Positions 6,799-13,286 of a stretch of DNA of 13,286 bases are shown one piece after another. Where the stretch lies: positions 1-13,286 of the forward strand of contig JADYYL010000273.1 of NCBI GenBank assembly GCA_020853655.1. Direction: 5' to 3'. The stretch's first letter is position 1; each line of letters opens with the position of its first letter. Origin of the DNA: Deltaproteobacteria bacterium. Its GTDB lineage: Bacteria > Bdellovibrionota_C > UBA2361 > SZUA-149 > JADYYL01. The translations under genes were made by a program, and so were the position numbers. The notes beneath the pieces were generated by a model that did not search any database, was not told the DNA's origin, and was given only the letters and a program-made list of their open reading frames with translations.

Positions 6799-8124
6799 AT
6801 GAATGTCAGAGTTCTTCTCATTATCCTCGCCGTGGGACTTCAGACCTGGCTGTGGACTGCGGACGGAAGCGGCGCGTCGCGGGTGCGATTCGTGTCGCAA
6901 TACCCGGAGGGCTACAACTTCTTCCTCGAGTCGTCAGGCGAGAGCCCATTTCCGATCGGCCGTGAGGACACGCGCTATATCGCGCAGTATCTCGCATTCC
7001 TTGGAGCACCCCAATTGGGGCTCGTCGCGGATTGGCCTGCTGAGCGTAACCTCTATTCGCTTGCCCTCTCGGGGTTGTGGCCCTTCGGGGTGGTCGCTGC
7101 CGGGGCTTGTGTCAACGCGCTCTTTTGGCTCGCCGCGATTTGGGGGGCCTCGCAGCTGGCCGAAGACAGAGACCAGCCTCGAGCTGGCGTCGTTGGAACA
7201 TTCGCTGTCGTCATTTCGCTGTTTCACCTCCCGTTCCTGTGGAGCGTTGGGGAGACGAACCCTCACCTTGCCGGCTTTGCGACTGGCGCAATCATCGTTG
7301 GCGCCGCGTTTCGCGCGCGACTCTTCGAGCACGGCTCGCCGTATGCCCAGCATCTTGCCCTCGCACTGCTTGCTGGACTCTTGACGCTCTTTTATCACGC
7401 GGCTCTGCTGTTCCTCCCATTTCTTCTCCTGACCTTCCTGTCCTCGCGCCTCCAGACGTGGAACGCTCGGGCTGTGGTGGCCTCGCTGCGTATTGGCAAC
7501 CTCTGGCGCGGTGCCCTGTTGCTTGGCGCCGTCGTGGCTCCGTTGCTCGCATTCCGCCGAGTGTTGACCATGCTCGGACTGCTGCCGGAGGGAACGAGTA
7601 CGGAAGGGGCGCTGTTCGCGTTACTCGGACGCCGCCTCGCGGGGATCGAGTGGGTTGATGTTGTCCAGCTCATGGTTCTCGATCAACTCGCGGCGTTGCA
7701 CTCGTTTGGTGTGCTGGTGGCTGTGCCGTTGATCGTCGGAGCGGTTTGCATTGTTCGGCACGGAAGCCGAGGTCAACGGATCACCCTGTGTTCGGGGCTC
7801 ATCATCACGGTCGGCCTTGTGCCGAACTACCTCGCCGGCGATGTCGGCTACGCGATCGCCAATGGCTCCATCGCGGGGATTCTTGCCGCGGCAGTGGGCA
7901 TGAGCTTTCTGACCACTCGAGCGCGGAATCGCACTCAACAGATAGTCATCGGATGCTACGCGTTGTCGTTGTGCGCGTATTCAGCCTTTGCCCTTCGAGG
8001 TTGGAACTATCCCCTCGTCGCTTCATTTGGAGGTCATCCGCTTCCTGGGATGAGCGCCGTGAAGCTCCCGTCGAAAGAAAAGTATCTTCATGCTGACGTG
8101 AGCTATGTCGAAGAACGGTTCTAG
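6799..8124 (+). CDS. Polytopic inner-membrane protein, unrecognised
   Basis: This 441-residue protein has no family I can name. An N-terminal membrane helix (about 2-20) is followed by a polar loop of about 65 residues, probably periplasmic (DGSGASRVRF... to about 88). Then come about nine hydrophobic segments near 90-118, 129-150, 158-172, 184-212, 236-253, 300-320, 328-345, 352-372 and 380-398, and a 40-residue polar C-terminal tail (GWNYPLVASF...VEERF). One helix, a long outer loop, then many helices is a layout seen in GT-C-type lipid-linked sugar transferases, but I see no diagnostic catalytic motif, so this is only a possibility. The start is weakly supported: ATG 6799 lacks a clear ribosome binding site and a stop lies 13 nt upstream in frame. 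It overlaps the next gene by 20 nt, so the two are co-translated. Confidence 0.8.
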   Translation: MNVRVLLIILAVGLQTWLWTADGSGASRVRFVSQYPEGYNFFLESSGESPFPIGREDTRYIAQYLAFLGAPQLGLVADWPAERNLYSLALSGLWPFGVVAAGACVNALFWLAAIWGASQLAEDRDQPRAGVVGTFAVVISLFHLPFLWSVGETNPHLAGFATGAIIVGAAFRARLFEHGSPYAQHLALALLAGLLTLFYHAALLFLPFLLLTFLSSRLQTWNARAVVASLRIGNLWRGALLLGAVVAPLLAFRRVLTMLGLLPEGTSTEGALFALLGRRLAGIEWVDVVQLMVLDQLAALHSFGVLVAVPLIVGAVCIVRHGSRGQRITLCSGLIITVGLVPNYLAGDVGYAIANGSIAGILAAAVGMSFLTTRARNRTQQIVIGCYALSLCAYSAFALRGWNYPLVASFGGHPLPGMSAVKLPSKEKYLHADVSYVEERF

Positions 8125-8875
8125 AAACCTGCACCGAAGAAGCGCGTTGCTGTGCCTGGGATTGCTGTGCGCGGCGGCCCTCATTCGATGTCAGGTGTTC
8201 GAGTCTCTGCCGGCCGACGAGACTCTTCGTGTCATGAAGAACGTGGCGTCCAGCTTGGCAGCGCTCCTTGCCGTATTGTGCGGAGCGAGTTTTTTTCTTC
8301 CTCTGTCTGCTCTGCGCTGGGCCCTCCTCACGGTTTCATCCCTCGTGCTTTCGTCGGCACTGCGGCCACTGCTCTCCCCAAGTTTCGACGGGCAGGTCAA
8401 GCTGCACGAGATGTATCAGCTCGTCTCGCCGTCGCCGTTGGCCAAGCGGATGTCGCTCGTGATGCGAAGTGACTCGAAGACGCTCGCCGCGCTTGCAAGT
8501 CGCGCATCTCGTGTCGCGCTCGAGTTTCCGATGTGGGGGTGCCGAGACGAAGGCGCGTGTTTCGTGTCGGCGCAAATCGGACCCGACGCGGCACCCCGCA
8601 TCGTGCCGGCCGCGCTGAAATCACCCGGGTGGCTACGTCTCGAACTTTCAGAAGGGGAACTCGCGTCGCTTCGTGACCGGGCCGATGTCTTCGTGAGCGT
8701 CGAATCAAACCAGCCCATTTCGTTCTATGCGCGAGATGCGGGCGGGAGAAGTAGATCAAGAAGTGACGTCATTCTCGAAGCGGACGTTCCACGAGAGATT
8801 CCGGGGGACGGAATCGCCTTTGTGCGATTTCTCTTTCTCGACGACTCCGGGGTTCCGCTCGGCGTTATGTATTGA
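8105..8875 (+). CDS. Membrane-anchored protein with extracytoplasmic domain, unrecognised
   Basis: This 256-residue protein starts inside the end of the preceding gene (20-nt overlap), a sign of translational coupling and joint function. A basic N-terminus (KNGSRNLHRR) and three hydrophobic helices, near 13-29, 48-65 and 68-88, place residues 90-256 outside the cytoplasm by the positive-inside rule. That domain looks rich in beta strands (VALEFPMWG, WLRLELS, DVFVSVES, GIAFVRFLFLDD) and has two cysteines, C146 and C152, flanking RDEGA, which could form a disulphide. I do not recognise the family. ATG 8105 follows a purine-rich GTGAG. The final 11 nt overlap the end of pyrD on the opposite strand. 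Confidence 0.8.
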   Translation: MSKNGSRNLHRRSALLCLGLLCAAALIRCQVFESLPADETLRVMKNVASSLAALLAVLCGASFFLPLSALRWALLTVSSLVLSSALRPLLSPSFDGQVKLHEMYQLVSPSPLAKRMSLVMRSDSKTLAALASRASRVALEFPMWGCRDEGACFVSAQIGPDAAPRIVPAALKSPGWLRLELSEGELASLRDRADVFVSVESNQPISFYARDAGGRSRSRSDVILEADVPREIPGDGIAFVRFLFLDDSGVPLGVMY

Positions 8876-10013
8876 TGCCGCGTGCGAGCGAAGCGGTGGT
8901 TTGATCTCCGCGCGTTTCGGAGCCGACAACTTCGGCAAGTGAACGCACGCCCTCGCGCTCCATCCACGACAGGATCTCCGAGTTGATCCGATTGGCGACG
9001 TGAGGGCCAACCTCTCGAATCGCCGTGAGCACCTGAACGAGCTTCGCGCCGGCGAAAATCTTCTCCAGCGCAGTGGCGCCATCGAAGACTCCCCCACTCC
9101 CGATGAGTTCCAGACGGCCATTCGTCTGGCGATAGATGTGAGCGAGCTTCGAGGTCGAAAGCGCACGATACTGCGCATCATTCCCGCTCAATCCGCCCAT
9201 CTGTTCACGCCAACGAGTACCGTATTTGCCCTTAATATCGGCGTTATTCGTGGTGTTTGTCGCGATAATGCCGGCAAGCTTGTTGTCCAGCGCGACGGAG
9301 ATCGCGTCGTCGACCGCCGAGAGTTCAAGCTCTGGTGCGATCTTCACGAAGACCGGCGTGCTCACTCCCTCCTGCGCAACGGCCGACACGACGGCCTGAA
9401 CGATGTCGGTCAGGACAGAACGATCTTGAAGTTCCCGAAGCCCCGGGGTGTTCGGTGATGAGACGTTGATGGTTAAGTATGACGCCCTTCGGCAGAAACG
9501 GCGCGCGAGCGTTCCGTGAGTTTCCGCGGCGTGCTCGTTCGCAATTGATTTGTTCTTTCCAATGTTAATGCCGAGGCGGACCGAGACATCCTCATATCGC
9601 CGTAAGTTTCGACCAAACTGCTCCATTCCAACGCTGTTGAAGCCATAGCAGTTGATCGCCACGCCAGGTGCGATGATCCCTTGCCGCGGGCGCGGATTGC
9701 CAGGCTGTGGTTGTTCGACGACCGTGCCCACCTCGACTGCAGCAAATCCGAGCTCTCCAAGTGCTCGAACCGCGCGCGCTTGCTTATCCCACCCGGCAGC
9801 TACGCAGAGCGGGTTGGTAAAGTTTATCCCGGCGAGGGTGACCTGGAGTTTTGGGTCATGCACCCGGAGGGTATCTTGCCCGACGGTTCGAATGAGCGCG
9901 CGACCCGGGGCGCTGCCCTCAAGGAGGTGCAGGGCATCAACCGCTCGGTCATGCATCATCTCTGAGTCGAGACGGTCGAGAACGGGGGCCACAAAGTTCG
10001 AGAAAAAAGACAT
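8865..10013 (-). CDS. pyrD: Dihydroorotate dehydrogenase (quinone), class 2
   Basis: PyrD oxidises dihydroorotate to orotate, the fourth step of pyrimidine synthesis, passing electrons through FMN to membrane quinone. The protein has 382 residues, somewhat longer than the E. coli enzyme. The N-terminal helices that reach the membrane are present (about 1-50). The FMN barrel shows NPLCVAAGWDK (67-77, with the FMN-contacting lysine K77), VEVGTVVEQPQPGNPRPR (93-110), LGINIGKNK (147-155), TINVSSPNTPGLRELQ (181-196) with the catalytic serine of class 2 enzymes, VFVKIAPEL (221-229), IIATNTT (249-255), GGLSG (273-277) and LIGSGGVFDG (303-312). The usual INRMGFNN segment reads INCYGFNS (120-127), so an Arg is replaced. 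ATG 10013 has GGAGG about 12 nt upstream, rather far. The last 11 nt overlap the convergent membrane protein gene. Confidence 0.96.
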   Translation of the reverse strand: MSFFSNFVAPVLDRLDSEMMHDRAVDALHLLEGSAPGRALIRTVGQDTLRVHDPKLQVTLAGINFTNPLCVAAGWDKQARAVRALGELGFAAVEVGTVVEQPQPGNPRPRQGIIAPGVAINCYGFNSVGMEQFGRNLRRYEDVSVRLGINIGKNKSIANEHAAETHGTLARRFCRRASYLTINVSSPNTPGLRELQDRSVLTDIVQAVVSAVAQEGVSTPVFVKIAPELELSAVDDAISVALDNKLAGIIATNTTNNADIKGKYGTRWREQMGGLSGNDAQYRALSTSKLAHIYRQTNGRLELIGSGGVFDGATALEKIFAGAKLVQVLTAIREVGPHVANRINSEILSWMEREGVRSLAEVVGSETRGDQTTASLARGINT

Positions 10014-10190
10014 AGACGGGGCGAGCCTCCGAGGGTCGGAATCGTGAATCGTCCATCGTCGCCGTCGAGGCAGAACCGCGGCATCGATAAGATTTAACGC
10101 AGAATGAACGATTCCAGGACCCTACCACCCGCCTCCCGTCGGCTCAATCGGTGTGGCTGGAGAGTTTTTTGCGAAGTCCACTTTGAAAAA

Positions 10191-10235
10191 GAGGGAGGAA
10201 CCCTGCTACATATGGGGGACGGTTTTCCCTCCCTC
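10191..10235 (+). promoter_or_regulatory. Possible leader hairpin enclosing an SD and ATG
   Basis: GAGGGAGG (10191-10198) can pair with CCTCCCTC (10228-10235), and the adjoining AACC (10199-10202) with GGTT (10221-10224), leaving a 3-nt bulge and an 18-nt loop. No T-run follows, so it is not a terminator. The 5' arm holds an SD-like GGAGGAA and the loop holds an ATG (10212) in frame with the small gene downstream, so the structure could mask a translation start. It resembles no riboswitch or small RNA family I could match by eye. Confidence 0.35.
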
Positions 10236-10286
10236 GGCTGCACGGTTTGCTCTGTTTTATCGAATCGCAAACTGGGAAGCAGAATC

Positions 10287-10517
10287 ATGTCGAAGCGCGT
10301 CCGCATTCCGACTCAGATCTTACGCGGGTCTCCACGCCTGACAGCCGAGCTGAAGCTTGAAGACGACGTCGAAGAGATCGACGTCGAGCGTCTCGATGCG
10401 ATTGCGCGACAACTCCAGAACGGCAATCTCAAGACTCGGGAAGGCGCTGTTCGGCCGAGAAGTGGAAGCGGGCGCATTCTCCGCCCTGGAGTGGAACAAT
10501 CGTCATCGAACGAATAG
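10287..10517 (+). CDS. Small hypothetical protein upstream of HAD gene
   Basis: This encodes a 76-residue, highly charged, probably soluble protein with no recognised domain: a basic start (MSKRVRIPTQILRGSP), an acidic helix (ELKLEDDVEEIDVERLDAIARQL, about 21-43) and a basic Gly/Arg/Ser-rich tail. I chose ATG 10287, preceded by GGGAAG 7 nt upstream. In-frame ATGs at 10212 (SD-like GGAGGAA, 12 nt spacer, product 101 residues) and 10104 are alternatives. The added N-terminus (MGDGFPSLGCTVCSVLSNRK...) looks less like real protein. The stop lies 15 nt before the HAD phosphatase start, so the two may form an operon. That this is a real gene is likely but not certain. Confidence 0.5.
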   Translation: MSKRVRIPTQILRGSPRLTAELKLEDDVEEIDVERLDAIARQLQNGNLKTREGAVRPRSGSGRILRPGVEQSSSNE

Positions 10518-10532
10518 ACACTCGCACCGACG

Positions 10533-11198
10533 ATGTGGCGTAATATTCAACATATCTTGTGGGACTGGAACGGGACGTTACTGAACGATTTCCCGACATG
10601 TCACGGCATCGTCAACACCCTCGCTGGAGAATGGGGAATCGAGCCGGTCGACGTTGAGCTGTGTCGGGAGAAGTTTCGCCATCCGGTCGAAGAGTTCTAC
10701 AGAGATCTCGGTTTTGATTTCAGCGAGCGCGGATACAACGAACTGCTTCGATCGTTCATCACGCATTACTCAAAAGAATCCTCGACCATCGGCCTCCACG
10801 AAGGAGCAGAAGAGGCTCTCCGATGGTTTCACTCCGGCGGCTACTCTCAGCAGATTCTCTCCGCCTATCCGCATGACGCCATTGAGGAGAGCATTGCGCC
10901 GCATGGCATTCGCCACTACTTCCGCGAGGTGTGGGGCGCTGGGGATGCGGGCGGCGTCGGGAAACTCGAACTTGGCCGCGCGTTGTTCCGCCACCTTGGC
11001 TATTCCCCTGCGGAGACCGTGCTGATCGGTGACACGGACCACGACGCAGAGGTCGCCCGCGCGCTGGGCGTCGAATGTATTCTTGTTCCGAACGGTCATC
11101 AGGCGCATTCAGTTATCGCCCGCCAAGGCTTTCCCGTTGCGGGCTCGCTTGCAGAGGCGCTCGCTCTCTTTCGGCCTCATCGCGTCGCTGCCGCTTGA
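10533..11198 (+). CDS. HAD-family phosphatase (phosphoglycolate phosphatase-like)
   Basis: This is a 221-residue cytoplasmic HAD-superfamily hydrolase that removes phosphate from a small molecule. Motif I is DWNGTLL (11-17): nucleophile D11, with N13 in place of the usual second Asp, as in a known subset of HAD proteins that begin WDWNGTL. A helical cap domain spans about 18-85. Motif II is LSAY (109-112) with S110, motif III is K144 in GGVGKLELG, and motif IV is GDTDHD (166-171). The size and cap fit the Gph/phosphoglycolate phosphatase-like group; the substrate cannot be assigned. Asn at position 13 may lower activity, because this residue is usually the general acid. The start at 10533 lacks a clear ribosome binding site, and GTG 10536 is possible. 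It lies 15 nt after the small hypothetical gene. Confidence 0.9.
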   Translation: MWRNIQHILWDWNGTLLNDFPTCHGIVNTLAGEWGIEPVDVELCREKFRHPVEEFYRDLGFDFSERGYNELLRSFITHYSKESSTIGLHEGAEEALRWFHSGGYSQQILSAYPHDAIEESIAPHGIRHYFREVWGAGDAGGVGKLELGRALFRHLGYSPAETVLIGDTDHDAEVARALGVECILVPNGHQAHSVIARQGFPVAGSLAEALALFRPHRVAAA

Positions 11199-11204
11199 CC
11201 TGGC

Positions 11205-11217
11205 ACGTTCTGAACGT
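11205..11217. repeat. 13-bp palindrome ACGTTC-T-GAACGT
   Basis: This perfect palindrome with a one-base centre lies just after the HAD gene stop, in the 139-nt gap before the RnfD-like gene. The centre is too tight for an RNA hairpin using the whole palindrome. It could be a regulator site for the downstream genes, though it lies about 120 nt before the start. A weaker hairpin, CGTTC...GAACG (11206-11229) followed by AAATTTTT, could serve as a poor terminator for the HAD gene. The rest of the gap shows no clear promoter. Confidence 0.25.
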
Positions 11218-11337
11218 CAACGACGAACGAAATTTTTCTCTCGAGATCCCGAAGCGGGTTGATGACGTAAAAGAATCGTAAACTTCATCTCTCTCCGCTG
11301 GACCACCTTCCTTCCGCCGTCCTATACCAGGGAGACA

Positions 11338-12249
11338 ATGCGCTACCGCATTGTGCCCACCACGTTTTCCGCACGTGAGCAGGTGTTCCGCATGAATCCT
11401 TTGAACAGCACGAAGAGAGAGGTCGGTCGTCCCCATCTCCGTGATCCGCGTTTCTATCAAATCGCGGTCCTCTCGATCCTCGCGATCTACGGAATCGCGA
11501 TTCTTGAGTTCGATGTCACTCCCAGCCGCGCTGCGATCTCGATTGCCTCCGCAGTTGGATTTCAGCTCTTGGCGACGTGGCTGCTTCGACTTCCGACGTT
11601 TGATCCGAAGAGCGCGATGATTTCGGGCTTGTCGCTCGCTCTGCTTTTTCGGTCGGACTATCTCCTCGTTCTGCTTCTCGCGAGCGCCGTGACCATTTTC
11701 AGCAAGTTCCTTATTCGTGCGAACGGAAAGCACATCTTCAATCCGACGAACTTCGGTATCGTTGTTGCGATTGTCATCACTGGCGAGGCGTGGGTGAGCC
11801 CAGGACAGTGGGGGAGCTTCGCGCTCTTTGCGCTTCTTGTTTCCGGTCTCGGGCTCATCGTGGTCACGCGCGCGGCGAGAAGCGACGTGACGCTCGCTTT
11901 CTTGCTGTTTTACGGGGCGATGTTGCTGGGGCGGGGGTATTGGCTCAACGATCCTTGGGAGATTCCATTGCATCAACTCTCGAGCGGGTCGCTGTTGATC
12001 TTCGCGTTCTTTATGATCTCCGATCCAAAGACGACGCCCGACTCCCGCCCAGGCCGGATCGCATTTGCGTTCTCAGTTGCGGCAGTCGCCTATGTCTTTC
12101 GCTTTCGTTTCTTCGAGCCGAACGGACTCCTCTATGCGTTGGTGATCTGTTCTGCGTTCGTCCCAATCATCGATTGGGTTTCGAAGGGGCGACGGTATCA
12201 ATGGGGTGATCCGAAGGGAATGATCGGCGCGCCAAGCGTGGCCGGATGA
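11338..12249 (+). CDS. Orphan RnfD/NqrB-like membrane protein
   Basis: This 303-residue protein resembles the RnfD/NqrB family, membrane subunits of Na+- or H+-coupled electron transport complexes. About nine or ten hydrophobic segments follow a polar N-terminus, near 41-58, 65-84, 93-103, 108-125, 139-148, 158-176, 184-199, 213-228, 241-255 and 263-279. Family marks are KHIFNPTNFG (131-140) and SSGSLLIFAFFMISDPKTTP (215-234). The SGAT motif whose Thr carries covalent FMN in true RnfD/NqrB is absent; the region between the two marks reads AWVSPGQWGS (151-160) instead. No other rnf or nqr gene is visible. ATG 11338 follows AGGGAG by only 3 nt. An alternative start, ATG 11392 with AGGTG 6 nt upstream, gives MNPLNSTKREV and may be the real one. 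A DUF2330 gene follows after 37 nt, probably in the same operon. Confidence 0.82.
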   Translation: MRYRIVPTTFSAREQVFRMNPLNSTKREVGRPHLRDPRFYQIAVLSILAIYGIAILEFDVTPSRAAISIASAVGFQLLATWLLRLPTFDPKSAMISGLSLALLFRSDYLLVLLLASAVTIFSKFLIRANGKHIFNPTNFGIVVAIVITGEAWVSPGQWGSFALFALLVSGLGLIVVTRAARSDVTLAFLLFYGAMLLGRGYWLNDPWEIPLHQLSSGSLLIFAFFMISDPKTTPDSRPGRIAFAFSVAAVAYVFRFRFFEPNGLLYALVICSAFVPIIDWVSKGRRYQWGDPKGMIGAPSVAG

Positions 12250-12286
12250 GAATTGTGTCGAGTCCACTGTAGCAAAGGAAGGGTTT

Positions 12287-13286
12287 ATGGCTCTGCGAAC
12301 CGTTGTGTTGATGTTGTGTTGTCTGATCGTGCCGCTTCGAGATGCCGCGGCGTTCTGCGGATTCTACGTCGCCAAGGCCGACACGAAGCTGTTCAACAAG
12401 GCGTCGAAGGTCGTGCTTGTGCGAGATGGTGATCGCACGGTGCTGACCATGGCAAACGACTACCAAGGCGATCTCAAAGAGTTTGCGATCGTTGTTCCGG
12501 TGCCGACCTTCATCGAGCGTGGCCAGATCAATGTTGCGGAGAACGCGTTGATCGAGCACCTCGACGCGTATACGGCGCCGCGCCTCGTCGAGTATTTCGA
12601 CGAAGATCCGTGCCAGCCGCGGATGATGATGGAGCGGATGTCTGCGCCCGCAGCGGGCGGTGTTGCACGGAGCGTCCTAGCCAAGGCGAAAGACCTCGGG
12701 GTGAAGATCGAGGCGCAGTATACGGTCGGCGAATACGACATCATGATTCTCTCTGCTGAACAGAGCGATGGGCTCGAAACGTTCCTCCGCGAGGGTGGAT
12801 ACAAAATCCCGGAAGGCGCGTCGCGTGTGCTCGAGAGCTACGTGAAGCAGAAGAATCGGTTCTTCGTTGCAAAGGTGAATCTCGAAGAGCAATCCAAGCT
12901 CGGCTACACCTATCTCCGTCCGCTGCAGATTGCCTTCGAGTCGCCGAAGTTCATGTTGCCGATCCGACTGGGAATGTTGAACGCGAATGGCGACCAGGAG
13001 CTATTTGTTTTCGCTTTGACGAAGACCGGCCGCGTGGAGATGACGAACTATCGGACGGTGAAGCTTCCCGAGGGGATGGATATTCCGCTCTATGTGAAGG
13101 AGGACTTCGGCTCGTTCTATAAGGCGATGTTCACGGAGCAGGTCAAGAAGGAAGGCGGCCGAACGGTGTTCCTCGAGTATGCATGGGACATGGGCTGGTG
13201 CGATCCGTGCGCAGCCGATCCGCTTTCGGAGGAGGAGCTGAAGAAGCTCGGTGTGTTCTGGCTCAATGAAGGTCAGACCACTCCCG
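12287..13286 (+). CDS. DUF2330 secreted protein (3' end outside window)
   Basis: The reading frame is open from ATG 12287 (AAGGAAGG upstream, good spacing) to the end of the window: 333 codons without a stop. Residues 1-22 are a signal peptide (MALRTVVLMLCCLIVPLRDAAA), so the product is periplasmic or lipid-exposed. The mature protein starts FCGFYVAKAD and shows the DUF2330 phrases LFNKASKVVLVRDG (35-48), FAIVVPVP (66-73), APRLVEYFDEDPC (97-109), GYTYLRPLQIAF (206-217), GRVEMTNYRTVKLP (248-261) and FLEYAWDMGWCDPC (295-308). Cysteines are C24, C109, C305 and C308 after the signal peptide. W304-C305-D-P-C308 resembles a thioredoxin active site but sits outside any thioredoxin fold that I can see. 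The function of DUF2330 is unknown. It follows the RnfD-like gene at 37 nt, suggesting joint action. Confidence 0.88.
   Translation, partial: MALRTVVLMLCCLIVPLRDAAAFCGFYVAKADTKLFNKASKVVLVRDGDRTVLTMANDYQGDLKEFAIVVPVPTFIERGQINVAENALIEHLDAYTAPRLVEYFDEDPCQPRMMMERMSAPAAGGVARSVLAKAKDLGVKIEAQYTVGEYDIMILSAEQSDGLETFLREGGYKIPEGASRVLESYVKQKNRFFVAKVNLEEQSKLGYTYLRPLQIAFESPKFMLPIRLGMLNANGDQELFVFALTKTGRVEMTNYRTVKLPEGMDIPLYVKEDFGSFYKAMFTEQVKKEGGRTVFLEYAWDMGWCDPCAADPLSEEELKKLGVFWLNEGQTTP

Noticed and set aside
10134..10170. Possible terminator ending in TTTTTT in the leader after the pyrD start
   Set aside because: Only about 4 bp (CTCC/GGAG) would pair in front of the T-run, which is not enough for a terminator.
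10104..10290. Leader as a known riboswitch or small RNA (c-di-GMP, glycine, 6S, SRP RNA)
   Set aside because: I compared remembered consensus cores and found none; only the simple hairpin remains.
11113..11976. Long open frame (287 codons) on the minus strand opposite the RnfD-like gene
   Set aside because: Its translation is dominated by Arg, Glu and Lys, as expected for the complement of a hydrophobic gene, and it crosses two real genes.

Overview
The window looks like an ordinary stretch of chromosome from a moderately GC-rich Gram-negative bacterium. Signs of this are signal-peptide proteins facing a periplasm, a PspA homologue, a class 2 (membrane, quinone-linked) dihydroorotate dehydrogenase, and an RnfD-like protein paired with a DUF2330 protein. 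The mix suggests a deltaproteobacterial or Bdellovibrio/Myxococcota-like lineage, but that is only an impression. I see no phage, transposon, CRISPR array, tRNA or rRNA.

Layout. (1) 1-4295 holds alternating single genes: the start of a secreted DUF4394-type protein (-, cut by the window edge), gpsA (+), a fatty acid hydroxylase/sterol desaturase (-), a secreted creatininase-family protein started by TTG (+), and a winged-helix-like protein (-). (2) 4296-6731 runs divergently from the winged-helix gene: a pspA homologue, a 478-residue polytopic membrane protein and a clear rho-independent terminator. (3) 6799-8875 holds two overlapping genes for unrecognised membrane proteins. (4) pyrD (-) faces them with an 11-nt tail-to-tail overlap. 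(5) 10104-11198 has a leader with a possible hairpin, a 76-residue unknown protein and a HAD-family phosphatase. (6) 11338-13286 has an orphan RnfD-like membrane protein followed by a secreted DUF2330 protein that runs off the window.

How they fit together. gpsA and pyrD are housekeeping genes for phospholipid and pyrimidine synthesis. Two groups look like functional modules. The first is wHTH / pspA / membrane protein. Its 220-nt divergent control region carries the same 10-bp element, ACATTGTTAC, in the same orientation relative to each gene, so the wHTH protein may control both itself and the pspA operon as an envelope-stress unit. The second is RnfD-like plus DUF2330. The RnfD-like protein lacks the SGAT motif used for covalent FMN, and its neighbour carries a thioredoxin-like WCDPC motif, which hints at an uncharacterised membrane/periplasm redox pair. 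Both functional proposals are inferences from motifs and neighbourhood.
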